A DNA stretch of 64,000 bases from Staphylococcus sp. IVB6240. Lineage in GTDB: Bacteria; Bacillota; Bacilli; Staphylococcales; Staphylococcaceae. Under the pieces are notes generated by a model that was given only the letters and a program-made list of their open reading frames with translations, made no database searches and was not told the DNA's origin. Positions 60,829 to 64,000 of the stretch are shown here, in pieces. The position numbers were made by a program, and so were the translations under genes. The stretch covers positions 62,001 to 126,000 of the forward strand of contig NZ_CP094718.1 of assembly GCF_025558425.1 (NCBI RefSeq), in the 5' to 3' direction. Position 1 is the first letter of the stretch. Each line of letters begins with the position of its first letter.

Positions 60829-61537
60829 TACTGGTTTTTCGACAGTAACGGTGGCATTTATGATTGTTATTGCTAAAACTTTAGATTTGATGTCACATTG
60901 GAATTTATATTTCTTTGTCACGCTGTTCGTTACCTTTGCAGTCACAGCACTGACAACACGTATTCCACCTATTAGTCGCATGAGTACAGAATATTATGAT
61001 ACGTCTGAAGTTGAAGAAGATTTAAGTTATTTGTCTTTTAAAGATAAGGTTTCACTCGCATGGAGGCGAGGACTCACAACTGTTAAAGAATCGCCAAGTT
61101 TATTGAAGAATGTATGGAAAAACTTTAAAGAAGGTATCTTGATGACGATGAGCATCTTGCCTACAATTTTATCAATTGGGCTTATTTTTATGTTACTTGT
61201 TGAGTATACACCAGTCTTTAACTATGTTGCGTATATCTTCTATCCACTAACAGCACTTTTACAAATTCCAGAACCATTCTTAGCTGTAAAAGGGACAGCC
61301 ATTGGTATTACAGAAATGTTCTTACCATCACTTATTGTAGTCGGTGCACCAATTGTGACTAAATTTATAATTGCTGTTGTATCAGTGTCCACAATCATAT
61401 TCTTTTCAGCCAGCGTTCCAAGTATGATGTCTACACACATACCATTAAAGATACATGAACTTGTGATTATCTGGTTTGAACGTTCGATTCTTAGTTTAAT
61501 CATTGTGACACCACTGGCATTCTTATTCTTAGATTAA
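60829..61537 (+). pseudogene. YjiH-type nucleoside-recognition (gate) protein, 3' part
   Basis: Membrane protein with the gate domain of YjiH-like transporters. Coding similarity starts at 60829 (TGFSTVTVAFMIVIAKTL) without start codon or ribosome site and runs to a normal stop: spans NLYFFVTLFVTFAVTALTT, GILMTMSILPTILSIGLIFM, GTAIGITEMFLPSLIVVGAP. The N-terminal part is missing. ATG 60860 could give a shortened product, but no ribosome site is seen. Confidence 0.72.
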
Positions 61538-61626
61538 TAAAGAAAGTTTCATCTAAATCAATAGATATTTTAGAAAAGAGTATGATGGTATTCATTTCTA
61601 GAATATCTTTTTGATGTGTAAATCTA

Positions 61627-61672
61627 AAAAATAAGAAAAACAATATTTTTAATTGCTTTTCTTATTTTTTAA
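61627..61672. terminator. Bidirectional terminator
   Basis: AAAAAATAAGAAAA...TTTTCTTATTTTTT hairpin between converging genes. Confidence 0.8.
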
Positions 61673-61687
61673 CTTGGACGGTAACAC

Positions 61688-62104
61688 TTATTTTTTAGTC
61701 TGTTTTTTTCGAAGAGGTATTAGATGGTCGTGATTTATCATATTTTTTGTGAGTTTAAAAATTGCAAAAAATTGAAGTGTGAAAATTAAAATAATGCTTA
61801 AATAAAAAGTGATTAAGGAATATTCGAAGCGGGAGTTAATTATCATGGTTATTAAAAAAGAGTTAAATAGTATCGAAAGTATAAATGTTATATAGAATAT
61901 GCTTAGATATAATTTTGTTATTAACAAGCGTTTGAACTTTCTTTTTTTACGCTTTCTTAGAGCTTTTCTTTCAATGATTTTGAAGAAACTAATATTGCTA
62001 AAGAAAAGGTAAATAGTTCTTATTAAATTGAATGTTACAATTAAGGCCACAATTATCCATGTAGGTGTGTGTAAGCCATTTAAATACTCTAGTAAATATT
62101 TCAC
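61688..62104 (-). CDS. Hypothetical three-span membrane protein
   Basis: 138 residues; GTG start at 62104 with AAGGAGAAGG upstream. Spans: TWIIVALIVTFNLIRTIYLF, LYLSIFYITFILSILFNSFL, FYLSIILIFTLQFFAIF. A strongly basic cytoplasmic loop (ERKALRKRKKRKFKRLL) lies between spans 1 and 2. No known family recognised. Confidence 0.65.
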   Translation of the reverse strand: MKYLLEYLNGLHTPTWIIVALIVTFNLIRTIYLFFSNISFFKIIERKALRKRKKRKFKRLLITKLYLSIFYITFILSILFNSFLITMIINSRFEYSLITFYLSIILIFTLQFFAIFKLTKNMINHDHLIPLRKKQTKK

Positions 62105-62227
62105 TAACCTTCTCCTTAATTAATTACTATATTTTATCATAAAAGACTATCTCTCACTTTTTATAATATTTATGCTAGAGGACCTGAACAAATACTCTAT
62201 AATTTAACTAGTAAAAGGAGTTTACCA

Positions 62228-62563
62228 ATGATCTTACTCATAAGCAGTTTCATTAGTTTAATGATCACACGCCTATTTGTGGGTGCACCACCGATACATA
62301 TGAATTATTTTTCAGGATTCCGTTCTAAGAAGGCGATGAAGAGTCAAAAGAATTGGGAACGGGCACAAAAGCTTTATACAGAACTATTTGTAAAAGCCTG
62401 TCACTATACATGGGTGGTTTCAGTTGTGCCGCTCATCATTGATATTGCTTTATTAATAATGAACAATGATAAGTTATTTATCACTTCGATTATTTCCCAG
62501 GTGATTATCTTCTTTTTAGTTCACTTTGTGGTGTATTGGAAAGTCAATCGACAGTTAGATTAG
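62228..62563 (+). CDS. SdpI-family membrane protein
   Basis: 111 residues, three spans. The conserved segment GFRSKKAMKSQKNWERAQKL fits the SdpI family motif (Y/F-R-T/S-x-x-S/AMK-x-x-x-x-W). SdpI proteins give immunity to the SDP toxin in Bacillus; in staphylococci the role is unknown. AAAAGGAG upstream. Confidence 0.75.
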   Translation: MILLISSFISLMITRLFVGAPPIHMNYFSGFRSKKAMKSQKNWERAQKLYTELFVKACHYTWVVSVVPLIIDIALLIMNNDKLFITSIISQVIIFFLVHFVVYWKVNRQLD

Positions 62564-62636
62564 TCATGTAGTATCTGTGTTAAGGTTTGCATAGGGGAAT
62601 GTATGGTTGAAAAATAAGCACGATAGAGGAGGCAAT

Positions 62637-62833
62637 ATGGATAAAGAGAAACCGTCTATGCCAAAGTCACAACAAGTCTTACTAGCAATTATCATTGTTT
62701 TACTTGTTGCTGAAGTCATTCTAACGCTGTTCTTTATTTCAGTCAGTTCACTGGTTTTAAAGGATTAACAGTTGTACATGGTCTTTTGATGATGTTGTTT
62801 GGAATACGAGAAATGAAGAGAAAAGAACGCTAA
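62637..62833 (+). pseudogene. Small membrane protein, apparent frameshift
   Basis: ATG 62637 (AGGAGG upstream) encodes a basic start and one span (LLAIIIVLLVAEVILTLFFI), then stops at 62766. A second reading frame directly continues (FTGFKGLTVVHGLLMMLFGI, stop 62831-62833) with a second hydrophobic stretch. A frame change near 62740 in the CAGTCAGT region would join them. Family not recognised. Confidence 0.5.
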
Positions 62834-62839
62834 ATAAAT

Positions 62840-62880
62840 ATCCCCCAACGAACACTTCACGGTGTATCGCTGGGGGATTG
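62840..62880 (-). terminator. Terminator of the sugar porter gene
   Basis: ATCCCCCA...TGGGGGAT stem with inner pairing, directly after the stop on the minus strand. Confidence 0.85.
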
Positions 62881-62883
62881 TTG

Positions 62884-64000
62884 TTATTTTTGCCATACGT
62901 TTTCGAGTTCTTCGAGTGTTTTGCCTTTTGTTTCTGGGATGAATTTCCAGATGAAGAGGCCAGATAAGATACACATCAATGCGTAGAATCCGTATGTGAA
63001 TGTACCGCTGAATGCCATCATAGACGGATATGTTGATGTGATGGTAAAGTTTGCGAGCCATTGTGCTGCAACGGCAATGGCCATGGCACCACTACGAATA
63101 CGGTTCGGGAAGATTTCAGAGAGTAATACCCATGTAATCGGACCCCAACTCATCATGAATGACGCTGTGTAGATAACCATGAATAACAGTGTGATGATGC
63201 CGAATGTCCCGTTTGCTGTAAGGACACTCATGCCTATCATACCGATGGCCATACCTGTTGAACCGATAATCAGTAATGGTTTACGGCCAAATTTGTCGAC
63301 ATATAAGATAGCGACAACGGTAAAGATAACGTTGACTAAGCCCATCACAACGGTTTGAACCATAGCTGCGTTACCACCTGCACCGAGTTGTTCAAAGATA
63401 CGTGGTGCGTAGTACAGTGCGACGTTGATACCGATAAATTGTTGGAAGATGGATAGGAAAATCCCAACAATAACGACTGTTTTACCAAAACTGAAAAGTG
63501 GTGCTTTGATATCTGTTTCATTATTTTTCGTTGATACAATGTCATTAAAAACTTTTTGTGCATGGTCGGCGGATGTATAGATTTTGTTCAGTACAGACAA
63601 TGCTTCTTGTTCTTTGTTGATCAATGTTAAGTAACGTGGTGTTTCTGGCACGAAGAACAACAAACAGAAGAAGACAGCTGCTGGAATGGCTTCTGTTGCG
63701 AACATATAGCGCCAACCGATTGTTTGGATCCAATCGAGTGTTTCTCCATAGATGATGCCATAGTTAACGAAGTATACAACGAGCATCCCGAAGATAATCG
63801 CGAACTGGTTGAATGATACCAAACGTCCACGAATACTAGAAGGTGAGATTTCACTGATATATACTGGTGAAATCGCTGATGCTAGACCGACACCAATCCC
63901 ACCAATGACACGATAAATATTAAACATAATCAGTAATGCAAGTGTTGGTTCGCCAGGTGTGAAGAATAAAAATTCCGGATAGCCTGACAGTAATGCTGAA
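62884..64000 (-). CDS. Sugar porter (MFS), 5' end outside window
   Basis: At least 372 residues of a sugar:proton symporter of the major facilitator superfamily. Seen: YRVIGGIGVGLASAISPVYI, the family signature after span 4 (SPSSIRGRLVSFNQFAI), PETPRYL at the end of span 6, FQQFIGINVALYYAP, VDKFGRKPLLIIGS, and the closing PETKGKTLEELE. It resembles xylose/arabinose porters (XylE group), but specificity cannot be fixed. The start lies beyond 64000. No break in the visible part. Confidence 0.88.
   Translation of the reverse strand, partial: SALLSGYPEFLFFTPGEPTLALLIMFNIYRVIGGIGVGLASAISPVYISEISPSSIRGRLVSFNQFAIIFGMLVVYFVNYGIIYGETLDWIQTIGWRYMFATEAIPAAVFFCLLFFVPETPRYLTLINKEQEALSVLNKIYTSADHAQKVFNDIVSTKNNETDIKAPLFSFGKTVVIVGIFLSIFQQFIGINVALYYAPRIFEQLGAGGNAAMVQTVVMGLVNVIFTVVAILYVDKFGRKPLLIIGSTGMAIGMIGMSVLTANGTFGIITLLFMVIYTASFMMSWGPITWVLLSEIFPNRIRSGAMAIAVAAQWLANFTITSTYPSMMAFSGTFTYGFYALMCILSGLFIWKFIPETKGKTLEELENVWQK

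Overview
The window comes from a low-GC Gram-positive bacterium of the genus Staphylococcus. The evidence is a CcrC-type cassette recombinase with its SCC helper genes, an ArsR/ArsB/ArsC set of the pI258 type, a YSIRK/LPXTG surface protein, cst/sqr sulfide-oxidation remnants and a Vga-like ABC-F remnant. I could not fix the species. Most of the left two thirds reads as a composite staphylococcal cassette chromosome (SCC) island. The right third looks like chromosomal or old accessory DNA with many decayed genes.

Left block (1-9.8 kb): two ATPases of a nickel/oligopeptide ABC importer; an IS30-family element; a dead persulfide dioxygenase gene (cstB) and a truncated sqr; a UspA/SulP operon facing a resolvase-like protein that has lost its catalytic residues; a chrA scrap; and an intact arsRBC operon with a clear palindromic operator.

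A 38-bp sequence containing the SCC integration core GAAGCGTATCACAAATAA occurs twice (9863-9900 and 25929-25966). The two copies bound a 16-kb unit without ccr genes. It holds a copper ATPase gene with a CsoR-type operator, a copL remnant broken by an IS3-family element, a second IS30 copy, and a 3346-residue LPXTG adhesin. The adhesin carries 30 nearly identical 82-residue aspartate-rich repeats.

SCC core (26-43.7 kb): an unrecognised two-gene pair beside the attachment site; the SCC replication module (A-family polymerase CCPol, small partner MP, Cch helicase); ccrC; a uracil-DNA glycosylase inhibitor; DUF960 and DUF1643 genes; a WYL-like regulator; small membrane proteins with an EcsC-like protein; and a complete type I restriction-modification system (hsdM-hsdS-hsdR). 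I did not find a right-hand attachment site.

Right block (44-64 kb): a crtN 3' fragment, a PPOX-fold protein, photolyase, an ABM protein, an XRE regulator with a CPBP protease gene broken by a stop, a Vga-like ABC-F remnant, an FtsX-like ABC exporter, YceI, a HAD phosphatase, a beta-glucoside PTS/GH1 operon in which both genes carry one in-frame stop while the GntR regulator and its 22-bp palindromic operator survive, three proteins that share swapped domains, a deletion scar joining two gene fragments, and a sugar porter cut by the window edge. No rRNA, tRNA or CRISPR was seen.
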